A stretch of DNA of 64,000 bases, taken from contig NZ_JAHCST010000036.1 of NCBI RefSeq assembly GCF_018476525.1, positions 1 to 64,000 of the forward strand, given 5' to 3'. Positions within the stretch are counted from its first letter, which is position 1. Each line of letters opens with the position of its first letter. The DNA comes from Acrocarpospora catenulata. GTDB taxonomy: Bacteria; Actinomycetota; Actinomycetes; Streptosporangiales; Streptosporangiaceae. The translations under genes were made by a program, and so were the position numbers. The notes under the pieces are model-generated. The model made no database searches, had not been told where the DNA came from, and saw nothing but the letters and a program-made list of their open reading frames with translations. Below, piece after piece: positions 1-7,527 of this stretch.

Positions 1-165
1 CCACCCGGCCCACCCCCGCCAGGCCCGTCGCCGTCCGCTCCGCCGCCGACCGAGGAGGAGCCACCCGACACCTGGGAACACGACGTCCTGCGCGATCTCC
101 GCGACACACGCCGCATGCGGAAGATCCCGGACGACACGGCCACGCCGTCCGACGATGATTGGTGA
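1..165 (+). CDS. C-terminal end of a proline-rich protein (5' truncated by window edge)
   Basis: An open frame enters from the left edge and ends at a TGA overlapping the next gene's start by 11 bases. The visible 54 residues are Pro-rich at first, then change to a charged tail (around DTWEHDVLRDLRD, then DTRRMRKIPDD) that could be helical. Third positions are strongly G/C, and the stop-start overlap with the kinase gene supports a real upstream member of the same operon. No domain can be recognised from this fragment and the N-terminal part is outside the window, so no function is assigned. Confidence 0.55.
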   Translation, partial: PPGPPPPGPSPSAPPPTEEEPPDTWEHDVLRDLRDTRRMRKIPDDTATPSDDDW

Positions 166-1555
166 GCTGATCGAGGGCCGGTACGTGATCGAGTCGTACC
201 TGGGCGGCGGCGCGATGGGGGACGTCTGGCTGGCGCTCGATCTCACGCTCGGACGGCAGGTGGCGCTCAAACGCATCCAGGCGCAACGCGGCACCCGGGC
301 CGAGCTGACCGCCCGGGCGTTCCGGGAGGCCGAGGCGCTGGCCAGAATCGACCACCCCGGCATCGTCAAGATCTACGACGTGCTCCGGCTCGACGAGGGG
401 CCGTGCATCGTCATGGCGTACGTGCAGGGCACCAGGCTCAGCGATCTGATCAAGCGCACACCGCCGTCCGAGGCCACCGTCACCCGGTTCGGGTCCCAGG
501 TGCTGGACGCGCTCAACGCCGCGCACGCCGTGGGCGTGCTCCACCGGGACGTCAAACCGGAGAACATCCTGATCACCGACGGCGGCCGGGTGGTGCTGGT
601 GGACTTCGGGATAGCGGCGATCGACGGCCACCCGCGCCTCACCGCGGTCGGGGAGGTCATCGGCACGGTCGAGTACATCGCGCCGGAACGGCTCCGGGGC
701 AAGGTCGCCGAGGCCGCCGCCGACCTGTGGTCGCTGGGCGCGACGCTCTACATGGCGCTGGAGGGCCGCACTCCGTTCGAGCGCGCCAGCGTGGAGGCCA
801 CCATCGCCGCCATCCTCGGCCAGCCCCCGCATCCGATGATCCGGTCGGTGGCGTTGCGGCCGCTCATCGGGCGGCTGCTGGAGAAGGATCCGGCGCGGCG
901 GATCAGCGGGGGCGAACTGAAGCGCACGCTGGGCCGGACGAGCCACCGCCCGCCGCCACCCGACCCGACGCCGCCCCCACCGCCGCAACAACAGCAACAG
1001 AGCAGAGCGGCCTTCGGGGCGATCCGGCGGGCCAGGAAGTCGCTGGCCGGAACCGACCCCCGGGAGGCGGCCGCCGCGCTCGCGGTGCTGCCGCCCGCGG
1101 ACGCGGCGGCGCTGCTCACCCAGGCACGGACCGACCAGGCGTCCCCGGCGGTCGAGGAGCTGTGCGCGTACGCCGAGGCCACCGCGAAGATCCTCCAGGC
1201 CATGCCACCGCTGCGGGCCGGACGGTTGCTGAACCAGGTGGGCCGGCTGGAGCTCGTGGCGAACGTGGTGCTCAACATGGACGCGCGGCAGGCGGGGCGG
1301 GTGCTGGCGCACCTGAACGACCGGCGCGCGGCGGCGGTCATCGAGCGCATGGCGGCGGCGAAGCCGGACCTGACCGGTCTGGTGATCGCGAGGATGCCGC
1401 CGGAGAAGGCGGGGCAGGCGCTGCGCCACCTGCCGGCGGAACCGGCGGTGGGCCTGCTCATGCGCTGCCCGGGGGACTGGCGCGACCAGGTGCTGCCGTT
1501 CGTGACCGATGCCATCCGCGAACAGGTCAGACGTCGGCAGGCGGGCGAGGGGTAG
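155..1555 (+). CDS. Soluble serine/threonine protein kinase with helical-repeat C-terminal half
   Basis: Hanks-type Ser/Thr kinase, 466 aa. Visible motifs: glycine loop GGGAMG (18-22 region), ATP-binding Lys39 in VALK, catalytic loop HRDVKPEN (Asp132), DFG (Asp150) and APE (176-178), so the enzyme should be active. A Pro/Gln-rich linker (about 265-285) joins the kinase to a helical region with repeated motifs of the type MPPxxAGxxLxxL, somewhat like MgtE-N or FliG-type helical repeats. No membrane segment is visible, unlike PknB-type receptor kinases. The start codon lies inside the end of the upstream gene, with no clear ribosome site, so translational coupling is likely. The tail-anchored gene follows 12 bases later, suggesting one operon. 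Substrate unknown. Confidence 0.85.
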   Translation: MIGELIEGRYVIESYLGGGAMGDVWLALDLTLGRQVALKRIQAQRGTRAELTARAFREAEALARIDHPGIVKIYDVLRLDEGPCIVMAYVQGTRLSDLIKRTPPSEATVTRFGSQVLDALNAAHAVGVLHRDVKPENILITDGGRVVLVDFGIAAIDGHPRLTAVGEVIGTVEYIAPERLRGKVAEAAADLWSLGATLYMALEGRTPFERASVEATIAAILGQPPHPMIRSVALRPLIGRLLEKDPARRISGGELKRTLGRTSHRPPPPDPTPPPPPQQQQQSRAAFGAIRRARKSLAGTDPREAAAALAVLPPADAAALLTQARTDQASPAVEELCAYAEATAKILQAMPPLRAGRLLNQVGRLELVANVVLNMDARQAGRVLAHLNDRRAAAVIERMAAAKPDLTGLVIARMPPEKAGQALRHLPAEPAVGLLMRCPGDWRDQVLPFVTDAIREQVRRRQAGEG

Positions 1556-1567
1556 GTCCAGGCGAGC

Positions 1568-3316
1568 ATGGTGCGGGTCGAATCCGAGTGGGCCCTGTGG
1601 GGGCGGGACCCCGGCGACGAGAGCGGTCCGGCGATCCTCCGGCACGGGGGCAGCCGTTTCGAGCCAGGTCATCTCGCTGCGGCTCTGGTCAGGTTCTATC
1701 CCGGCACCCTGGAGGTGCTGCCGCAGGTCACGTTCGGCTGGATCGGCGAGGAGGGCCCGGACACCCACCTCGGCCTGGCCGTCCACGACTGGGCCCAAGA
1801 TCCCGAGGGGAGCCGAAGGCGGTCCCTCACCCGCTATTTCGCGGTTCCGTTCGGGACGCTGGCGTCGGGGCGGGTGTCGTACGAGGGGATGTTCGACGCC
1901 TTCGCCGCGTGCGCGATCCCGGACGGCCCGGACGGGATCGGCGCCGTGCTGCCGCCGCTGGATCCGGGCGGGCTCGCCTCCGCCGTGAACGAGACGGTCA
2001 AACGCGCGGCGGCGTTGCTGCTGTCCGGGCACCTGGTGTGCGTGGTGGGGGCGGACGAGGTGCCGTGGCGGATCCGGCTGCGTTTCCTCGACGCCGTGGC
2101 GGCGCTGCTGCCGTACGGGTTGCGGGCCGGGCTGGCCACGGCCACCTGGACCAGTAGCGCGGTGGGCCACCGGATCCGCCTGTCGTTCGCCAGCCAGGCT
2201 CCGGAGGGCGCGCGCCGGGTCATCTGGGGCCACGACGAGAGCGGGCTGCCGGAGCCCGCGCAGCGGGTGCTCCATCTGCTGAACCGGATCGTCGACTTCA
2301 CGGATCTGATCGCCTGGCAGGCGGCGCAGGCCACGCCCCGGGCCTTCGAGGAGCGGGACCTGAGCGACGCGCTGGTGGACATGGAGCGTTTCGTCGCGGG
2401 GAGCCCCTCCGACAAGCTGGTCCAGCTCATCGGCGAAGGGCTGGGCGACCCCGCGAGCCTGGCGGAGGTGGCCCACCACGCGCACACCCTGCAGGAGATG
2501 GAGGGACGGCCGTCGGCGGCCGATCGGGAGTACCTGCGCCAGGTCATCAGGACCAAGCACCTGTTCACGAGCGGGTCGCCGGCCGGTCAGGACGAGCGGC
2601 TGTGGCTGTACCGCACGCTGCTGTCGCTGGCCTACCCGTCCCCGCTCGACCGGTCGGTGCTCCAGGACGCCGGGCGCGATCCTGATCCCCTCCTGCTGCG
2701 GGAGCTGGCCGAGCGGTCCTGGTCCGACCAGGCGGCCTACTACCTGGTGCTCGCCCAGCTGGACCAGAACCGGCTCAGGAAGGAGATGCGCACGGCGTCC
2801 GCCGGAACGCTCGTCGAAGCGTGCGCCACCGCGACCACGACCCACGATCTGGGCCGGTTGGCGCTGGAGGAGCTCCTGCGGCGCAAGGACGTCGGCCGCG
2901 ACCTCGCCAACGCGCTGAACAGGCACGGGCAACTCGCCATCGCGATCCGCAGGCTGCATCCGGACGACCCGGAGCGGCAGCGGGCGGTCCATCGCGACCT
3001 GCTCAGATCCGCGTACGGCAGGAGCGTCGACAGCCGGGTGCTGCTCCGCGCGGTCCCCGCCCTGGAGGCCGGACCCGCCGCCCCGCTGTTCGCCGCCGCC
3101 CTCGACCTGGCCTCCGCGGGCGAGCGCGAGCAGTTCATCCATACCTGGGTGCACAACTGGCTCCGCGCCAACGCGCTCGCCACCGAGGACGGGCCGCCGC
3201 TGGTCCCCCATTCCGGCGGCGTCCGGCGCCTCCGCCCCGATCAGACCGTGCTGATGGCGTCGATGATGGCCACCGTGCTGGTGGCGCTGACCTTCATCTG
3301 GTTGATCGTCGTCTAG
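1568..3316 (+). CDS. Tail-anchored protein of unknown function, kinase operon partner
   Basis: 582 aa with no confident family. A single hydrophobic segment at the extreme C-terminus (about 560-582, MMATVLVALTFIWLIVV) predicts a tail-anchored topology with the bulk in the cytoplasm. The middle contains a conserved-looking block (RLRFLDAVAALLPYGLRAGL, then ATATWTSSAVGHRIRLSFA) that recalls the middle region of so-called GTPase-associated proteins from actinobacterial conflict systems; this is memory-based and weak. It starts 12 bases after the kinase stop and is probably co-transcribed and functionally linked to it (substrate, scaffold or membrane receptor for kinase output). GTG/ATG choice: the ATG at the start gives the most upstream plausible frame. 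Confidence 0.6.
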   Translation: MVRVESEWALWGRDPGDESGPAILRHGGSRFEPGHLAAALVRFYPGTLEVLPQVTFGWIGEEGPDTHLGLAVHDWAQDPEGSRRRSLTRYFAVPFGTLASGRVSYEGMFDAFAACAIPDGPDGIGAVLPPLDPGGLASAVNETVKRAAALLLSGHLVCVVGADEVPWRIRLRFLDAVAALLPYGLRAGLATATWTSSAVGHRIRLSFASQAPEGARRVIWGHDESGLPEPAQRVLHLLNRIVDFTDLIAWQAAQATPRAFEERDLSDALVDMERFVAGSPSDKLVQLIGEGLGDPASLAEVAHHAHTLQEMEGRPSAADREYLRQVIRTKHLFTSGSPAGQDERLWLYRTLLSLAYPSPLDRSVLQDAGRDPDPLLLRELAERSWSDQAAYYLVLAQLDQNRLRKEMRTASAGTLVEACATATTTHDLGRLALEELLRRKDVGRDLANALNRHGQLAIAIRRLHPDDPERQRAVHRDLLRSAYGRSVDSRVLLRAVPALEAGPAAPLFAAALDLASAGEREQFIHTWVHNWLRANALATEDGPPLVPHSGGVRRLRPDQTVLMASMMATVLVALTFIWLIVV

Positions 3317-3328
3317 CGTGCACCGGCC

Positions 3329-3451
3329 TCACCGGTCGGTGAGGCCGTAGACGTCGAAGGCGTGGCGGGTGTCGCAGTACTCCCTGACCTCGGTGATCCG
3401 GTGGGCGTCGTCCAGGGTGAGGACGAACATCCAGGGCGGGCGTCCCAGGGG
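3329..3451 (-). pseudogene. C-terminal remnant of a SnoaL-like (NTF2-fold) protein
   Basis: On the minus strand, a frame of about 40 residues reads PPWMFVLTLDDAHRITEVRE followed by YCDTRHAFDVYGLTDR and a stop. This resembles the C-terminal strands of SnoaL-like/ketosteroid-isomerase-fold proteins, which often end in a D-x-x-R-I-x-E-V-R-E-Y-x-D-T pattern. No matching N-terminal part is visible: upstream on that strand the sequence is occupied, in another frame, by the SDR gene, whose stop lies at the left edge of the SDR. Best read as the tail of a gene whose 5' part was lost or replaced. Family assignment is by pattern only. Confidence 0.45.
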
Positions 3452-3452
3452 G

Positions 3453-4235
3453 TTAGATCGAGCGGTGCATGCCGCCGTCGACGGTGAAGGTGTCGCCGGT
3501 GATGTAGCGGGCGGGGCCGGAGGCGAGGAACACGATGAGGGCGGCGGCCTCCTCGGCGGTGCCGAAGCGTCCCGCCGGGATGAGCCCGCGGGCGAACTCC
3601 TGCTGGGCCTCGCGGGTGGGGAAGTGCGCGCGGATCTGCTCGCTGTCGATCCGGCCAGGGGCCACGCAGTTGACGGTCACCTGGCGGTCGGCGACCACGC
3701 GGGCGAGCCCCTTGGCCCAGAGGACGCAGGCGGCGACGGCGGCCTGGGCGGCCGACACCCCGAACGGTTCGAGGATGCCGACGAGGTTGATCACGCGGCC
3801 CTGGCCGCCCGCCGCCAGCAGGGGCAGGAACTCTTCGGCCAGGCGGCGCTTGGCGTGGAAGTTGAGTTCGAACTGGCTGCGCCAGAGCGCCTCGTCGAGG
3901 GTGACGCCCGCGGGTTCGGCGCGGCCGGCGTTGTTGATCAGGATGTCGAGTCCGCCGAGCCGGTCGGTCACCTGTTCGCGCAGGCGCGCGGGAGCGTCCG
4001 GGTCGGTCAGGTCGGCGGCCAGGCAGAGGGGCCGGGGACGGCCCCCGGCTTCGAGGTCCGTGCCTCCGGGTCCCGAGGCTTCGAGTTCCGCGGCGAGGGT
4101 TTCCAGGGCGTCGAGGCGCCGGGCGACCAGGACGAGCTGGGCGCCCTCGGCGGCCAGCAGGCGGGCCGTGGCCCGGCCGATTCCGGCGCTGGCGCCAGTG
4201 ATCAGGGCGCGACGGCCCGCAAGCTCCAGATCCAC
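3453..4235 (-). CDS. SDR-family protein lacking the canonical YxxxK catalytic motif
   Basis: Short-chain dehydrogenase/reductase fold, 260 aa from the chosen GTG (VDLELAGRRALITG); an in-frame ATG 30 bases upstream is possible. It has the nucleotide motif TGASAGIG, the NNAG motif (ILINNAGRAEP) and the C-terminal ITGDTFTVDGG signature. Where the catalytic Ser and Tyr-x3-Lys normally lie, the sequence is VINLVGILEPFG followed by VSAAQAAVAACVLWAKG: the Tyr position holds Val/Ser and the Lys position Gln. The protein may bind NAD(P)H without doing ordinary SDR catalysis. A TetR-like palindrome sits just upstream, and the YbaK-like gene lies in the same direction before it. Confidence 0.8.
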   Translation of the reverse strand: MDLELAGRRALITGASAGIGRATARLLAAEGAQLVLVARRLDALETLAAELEASGPGGTDLEAGGRPRPLCLAADLTDPDAPARLREQVTDRLGGLDILINNAGRAEPAGVTLDEALWRSQFELNFHAKRRLAEEFLPLLAAGGQGRVINLVGILEPFGVSAAQAAVAACVLWAKGLARVVADRQVTVNCVAPGRIDSEQIRAHFPTREAQQEFARGLIPAGRFGTAEEAAALIVFLASGPARYITGDTFTVDGGMHRSI

Positions 4236-4267
4236 GGGGCCACCGTAGATCCGGTGGCCCCGCATAG

Positions 4268-4283
4268 TCAAGCAAGTGCTTGA
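4268..4283. promoter_or_regulatory. Palindromic operator candidate (TetR-like)
   Basis: Perfect inverted repeat TCAAGCA-AG-TGCTTGA, 7-bp arms with 2-bp spacer, in the short gap between the YbaK-like gene and the SDR gene, about 33 bases upstream of the chosen SDR start. Size and symmetry fit TetR-family operators. No TetR gene is present in the window, so the regulator is unknown. Confidence 0.45.
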
Positions 4284-4292
4284 TTTATTGCC

Positions 4293-4769
4293 CTACTCGA
4301 CCTCGGTGGGCGTGCCGTTGGTGAGTTTCAGCAGCTCGTCGTACGTGGTGGGGAAGACGGCGTGCGGGTGACCGGCGGCGGCCCAGACCGTCGGGTGCTT
4401 GGCCAGCCAGGTGTCCACCAGGGTGCGGACGGGGGCCGGGTGGCCCAGGGGAGCGACGCCGCCGATGGGCTGGCCGGTGTGCTCGCGGACGAACTCCGGG
4501 GTGGCGCGGCGGAGCTTGGCGACGCCGACGGTGCCGGCGACCAGGTCGGTGTCGACGCGGTGGGCGCCGCTGGTGAGGACCAGGAGCGGGGCGCCGTCGG
4601 CGTTGAAGATCAGGCTGTTGGCGATGGCGCCGATCTCGCAGCCCAGTTGGGCGGCCGCGGTGGCCGCGGTGGGGGCCGATTCGCCGAGCACGATGGGCTC
4701 ACCGGTCGCGCCCACTTCGCGGAGGATCGCGGCGATATGGGCGATGTTGGGGTGCAACTTTTCACTCAC
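4293..4769 (-). CDS. YbaK/ProX-family aminoacyl-tRNA deacylase
   Basis: 158 aa, typical length for the stand-alone YbaK/EbsC/ProX fold that hydrolyses mischarged aminoacyl-tRNAs. Characteristic features: N-terminal helix followed by APTAATAAAQLGCEIGAIANS, strand SLIFNADGAPLLVLTSGAHRVD, then the GQPIGGVAPLGH block that in this family lines the substrate pocket, and a C-terminal PTTYDELLKLTNG. GTG start preceded by GGCGGG. The substrate (Cys-tRNA-Pro or other) cannot be told from sequence. It lies upstream of the SDR in the same direction, but the palindrome between them suggests separate control. Confidence 0.85.
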   Translation of the reverse strand: MSEKLHPNIAHIAAILREVGATGEPIVLGESAPTAATAAAQLGCEIGAIANSLIFNADGAPLLVLTSGAHRVDTDLVAGTVGVAKLRRATPEFVREHTGQPIGGVAPLGHPAPVRTLVDTWLAKHPTVWAAAGHPHAVFPTTYDELLKLTNGTPTEVE

Positions 4770-4861
4770 CCGCCAACTCTAAACAGTACGGAAGGACGTG
4801 GGACTCGCATTACGCCCTCATTGCTCTTACCAGGGATCAAGTAGGTGTCAAGCAGGACCCA

Positions 4862-4876
4862 AGCGCACTGTGCGCT
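4862..4876. promoter_or_regulatory. Perfect palindrome upstream of L,D-transpeptidase
   Basis: AGCGCAC-T-GTGCGCT, 7-bp perfect arms, located 46 bases before the transpeptidase start codon. It could be an operator or a short 5'-UTR hairpin. No regulator can be named. Confidence 0.35.
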
Positions 4877-4921
4877 ACTGTCCTTGGCCAAATGATGGTG
4901 AAAATGAGGGGGTTGGTGTAG

Positions 4922-5731
4922 ATGAGGGCTCGACGCCGTCATCTCGCGGTCGCGGCGCTCTGCACGGCGGTCGCCGTGGCGCTGACCGGCTGCGCCGTGA
5001 CGGGCGAGGGGCAGGCACGTCCCAGTGGGGTGTCGGCCGATATTGGAGCGATCCGGCTGGTCGCGGCGGAGCGTACCGCTACGTTCACGGCACCGGGCAA
5101 GACGCTCAAGCCGGGCATGAAGGGGGCCGCCGTCAAGGCGCTCCAGACCCGGTTGACCGAGCTCGGCTACCTGCCGGGCAAGATCGACGGGCGGTACGGC
5201 GGTGCCACCCAGACGGCCGTCTGGGCGTTCCAGAAGGTCCAGGGGATCAAGCCGACCAGCACGGTCGCGACGAAGACCTGGCGGGCGCTGGAGAACCCGG
5301 TCGCGCCCAAGGTGCTGGTGCCGGGCGGCAAGCCCGACCGGGCCGAGGTGAACCTGACCAAGCAGATCATGGTGCTCTACCGGGGCGGCCAGGTGAAGCT
5401 GATCACCCACATCTCGTCCGGAAGCGGGATCCCGTACGTCGAGTACGCGGTCTGGAACGGCGTGCGCACCAAGTTCACCGGTGACGCGCGGACCCCGACC
5501 GGGAACTACAAGACGACCTGGCGCCGGAGTGGCTGGCACAAGTCGTACCTGGGCCAGCTGTACAACCCGATCTTCTTCAACGGTGGCATCGCCTTCCACG
5601 GCGCGCTCTCCGTTCCCCTGTACCCCGCCTCCCACGGGTGCGTCCGCCTCCCCATGCACGTGGCCGAGATCCTTCCCGGCCTGCTCGGCACGGGCGTTCC
5701 CGTGCACGTCAGGGGCAAGTTCGTCCGCTGA
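4922..5731 (+). CDS. L,D-transpeptidase lipoprotein with peptidoglycan-binding domain
   Basis: 269 aa exported protein. A lipoprotein signal peptide ends in ALTGC, lipidated Cys24. Residues about 62-115 form a PG_binding_1 domain (LKPGMKGAAVKALQTRLTEL). Residues about 135-269 form a YkuD/L,D-transpeptidase catalytic domain, with the signature His...SHGCVRLP; nucleophile Cys240 follows His238-Gly239. It should form 3-3 cross-links in peptidoglycan or anchor proteins at the outer face of the membrane. Monocistronic: a strong hairpin follows the stop and a palindrome precedes the start. No clear ribosome site beyond a weak GGGGG tract. Confidence 0.9.
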   Translation: MRARRRHLAVAALCTAVAVALTGCAVTGEGQARPSGVSADIGAIRLVAAERTATFTAPGKTLKPGMKGAAVKALQTRLTELGYLPGKIDGRYGGATQTAVWAFQKVQGIKPTSTVATKTWRALENPVAPKVLVPGGKPDRAEVNLTKQIMVLYRGGQVKLITHISSGSGIPYVEYAVWNGVRTKFTGDARTPTGNYKTTWRRSGWHKSYLGQLYNPIFFNGGIAFHGALSVPLYPASHGCVRLPMHVAEILPGLLGTGVPVHVRGKFVR

Positions 5732-5746
5732 CCCGGCTTTGTGATC

Positions 5747-5778
5747 ACAGCCCCATCTCCGTCCAGGAGTGGGGCTGT
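5747..5778 (+). terminator. Hairpin terminator after the L,D-transpeptidase gene
   Basis: Arms ACAGCCCCA and TGGGGCTGT pair perfectly, and the stem continues with CTCC/GGAG after a one-base bulge. A T-rich stretch (TCTCAGTTTTC) follows. Fits an intrinsic terminator for the upstream gene. Confidence 0.65.
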
Positions 5779-5811
5779 TCTCAGTTTTCGGGTGCGAATG
5801 ACGATCATTGC

Positions 5812-5867
5812 TCGAACCCGTGTTCGGTGAATCGCTTGACTTTGACCATGGTCGAATTTATGTTCGA
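5812..5867 (+). promoter_or_regulatory. SOS promoter candidate with two LexA boxes
   Basis: Two 16-bp sequences each match the actinobacterial/Gram-positive SOS box TCGAAC-N4-GTTCGA at 11 of the 12 defined bases: TCGAACCCGTGTTCGG (5812-5827) and TCGAATTTATGTTCGA (5852-5867). Between and over them lies a promoter-like pair: TTGACT at 5836-5841 and TATGTT at 5859-5864 with 17-bp spacing. The second box covers the -10 element and the first abuts the -35. The only gene downstream on this strand is the HEPN-domain gene at 6100. Derived by eye from the known consensus. Confidence 0.65.
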
Positions 5868-6099
5868 GGGGTGAGAGTGGGACTCGCGGCCCGCTCTCAC
5901 TCCACGAGGGGCCTGCGCCCCCTGGTCGTCGGCGGAGACGGGTGGGGGCGCGGCCCCGTAGCTTGGGCCGGACGGGGAGAGGGGAAGCTCCTCGTCCGGC
6001 CGTGAAAGGCGGAACCGCTGGGCGGTTTTGTCGGTGGGGTCTGCGAGGGTGAGACCACCGGCGGAAGCGCCGGAGGCCACAAAGCCCTAGGAGGCTGGC
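5868..6099 (+). other. Long structured leader before the HEPN gene
   Basis: From the predicted start of transcription (near 5871) to the HEPN start codon there are about 230 bases without a supported gene. It begins with an inverted repeat GTGAGAG (5871-5877) / CTCTCAC (5894-5900), followed by a GGGGC/GCCCC hairpin, so the leader RNA is probably folded. A GTG exactly at the predicted transcript start opens a 44-codon frame, but its third positions are less G/C-biased than those of neighbouring genes and I do not call it. Confidence 0.35.
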
Positions 6100-6558
6100 A
6101 TGACCGGACCGCAGAACGGGCCCATCACCGGGCCCGCCAACGGGCCCACCGGGCCCAAAGTGTCGCGGACCGCTCTCGCACACCTGACCGACGCCCGCGC
6201 CTGCCTGGCGGACGCGGCGCTCGCCACATCCCCGGCCGACAAGTACATCAACGCCCACCTGGCGGCCCTCCGCGCGGCCGCCGCCATCCTGGCCGCCCGG
6301 CCGCAGCTGAACGACGGCCGCCGTCGCCGCCTGCGCAGCGCCTGGGAACTCCTCCCCGAGGCTCAGCCGGAGCTCGCCCAGTGGGCCGCCTACTTCGCCG
6401 TCAGCGCCAAGAAGCGCGCCGCCGCCGAAGCCGGCCTGGTCCACCTGGTCAGCCCCCACGACGCCGAAGAACTCATCGCCGAAGCCCAGGCCTTCGTCAC
6501 CATCATCGAATCCACCCTGGGCGTCATGACCCAGGACACTCTCCCCATGGCGGGCTGA
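6100..6558 (+). CDS. SAV_6107-type HEPN domain protein
   Basis: 152 aa. A Gly/Pro/Asn-rich N-terminal stretch (GPITGPANGPTGPK) precedes an all-helical domain with the pattern of the SAV_6107 HEPN family: LTDARACLADAALATSPADK, YINAHLAALRAAAAILAARP, then a C-terminal helix with AEELIAEAQAFVTIIE. HEPN proteins are often RNases or RNA-binding partners in stress and toxin systems; no catalytic Rx4-6H motif is obvious here, so activity is open. Excellent ribosome site (TAGGAGG, 7 bases before ATG). The apparent SOS promoter upstream suggests DNA-damage induction. Confidence 0.75.
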   Translation: MTGPQNGPITGPANGPTGPKVSRTALAHLTDARACLADAALATSPADKYINAHLAALRAAAAILAARPQLNDGRRRRLRSAWELLPEAQPELAQWAAYFAVSAKKRAAAEAGLVHLVSPHDAEELIAEAQAFVTIIESTLGVMTQDTLPMAG

Positions 6559-6691
6559 CCCCGGGCTAACCCCACAGGCTGGAAGAGCTTGGGCCGCGCC
6601 AGACATCGGTTGCCGTGGCATTCCCCACCCACGCGCGACGACCGCGCAGGTGAGTGCTCCCCGGCGCAGGCGAACCTCACCCTTGTGACAG

Positions 6692-7456
6692 TCAGGTGCG
6701 GTAGCCGGAGATCTGCGCCTGGTAGACCGCTGTTCCTGTGCCCTGGCCGGGATAGCCCTTGATGTCGATGGTGCCGGTGAGGGTGCCGTCCGATTCTGTG
6801 GTGAGGGTCATCTGGCCGGAGACCGGGGCGAATATGAAGGCGCCGATGAAGTCGTTGGTGACGGTGAAGCCGTTGGCGAGGGTGGCGGCCATCCGGTCGT
6901 CTGGTTGAACCGTGACGGTGGAGCCGTTCAGTTCGACGTAGGTCATGTCGAAATCGGCGGCGCTTGTGCCGGGGATGCAGCCGGAGTTGCTGCCGAACCA
7001 GATGGCGCCGACTTCGGGGAGTGCGGCGGGCATTCCCGATACCAGGCACACGTCGACGGGGTTCACGCCGTTGGTGGTGCCCACTTCGGCGACCGTGTCG
7101 ACGATGTATACGGTGCCTTCGCGGCGGAACTCCGTCCAACCAGCGATACCGGACATGGTCACGGTGTAGGTGCCGCGGGCGAGGCCGAGTTCCTCCGGGG
7201 TGTCCGAGTCAGAGGTGTCCTCGTCCGTGGCAGGCTCGGTGTTCTCCGAGGTTTCCTCGTCCACCGGCTCGTCGGTTTCAGAGGGATCCGGGGCGGGCGC
7301 TTCGGAGCGGGGCGATTCCAGCGCAGCGGGGGAATCGGGGCCGCGGAACGAGGCCGGCTCCGGGTCTGATCCGGACGAGCAGGAGCACAGAAGCAGGGTC
7401 ACGCCGACAACGGGAACGATCCAAGCAGACCGTACCTTCCTGCGGAACTTTCTCAT
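6692..7456 (-). CDS. Secreted lipoprotein of unknown function
   Basis: 254 aa. Lipoprotein signal: basic N-terminus, hydrophobic core, lipobox LCSC with Cys26 as the lipidated residue. A long acidic, Ser/Pro/Glu/Thr-rich linker (about 30-95; contains many Glu and Asp) then leads to a beta-rich domain (about 97-254) with GTYTVTMSGIAGWTEFRREG and a repeated strand pattern ending TGTAVYQAQISGYRT. No family recognised. The layout (lipid anchor, flexible linker, compact beta domain) suggests a surface-exposed ligand-binding or protective protein. Confidence 0.7.
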   Translation of the reverse strand: MRKFRRKVRSAWIVPVVGVTLLLCSCSSGSDPEPASFRGPDSPAALESPRSEAPAPDPSETDEPVDEETSENTEPATDEDTSDSDTPEELGLARGTYTVTMSGIAGWTEFRREGTVYIVDTVAEVGTTNGVNPVDVCLVSGMPAALPEVGAIWFGSNSGCIPGTSAADFDMTYVELNGSTVTVQPDDRMAATLANGFTVTNDFIGAFIFAPVSGQMTLTTESDGTLTGTIDIKGYPGQGTGTAVYQAQISGYRT

Positions 7457-7488
7457 GGTGGGAAAGTACGTCGGCTAGTGGCATAAAT

Positions 7489-7505
7489 CCCCATCAATTG
7501 AGGGG
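7489..7505 (-). terminator. Hairpin after arginine deiminase gene
   Basis: On the minus strand, CCCC-TCAA pairs with TTGA-(T)-GGGG with a single bulged base and is followed by ATTTAT. It lies just past the arcA stop and upstream of the lipoprotein gene, so it probably ends arcA transcription, though an operator role cannot be excluded. Confidence 0.4.
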
Positions 7506-7527
7506 TTCCGGACGGGCGGCAGGAAGA

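Noticed and set aside
5871-6005. Leaderless 44-codon gene starting at the predicted SOS transcript start
   Set aside because: A GTG coincides with the expected start of transcription, but codon bias is weaker than that of neighbours and the same bases form a 7-bp hairpin. Not enough for a call.
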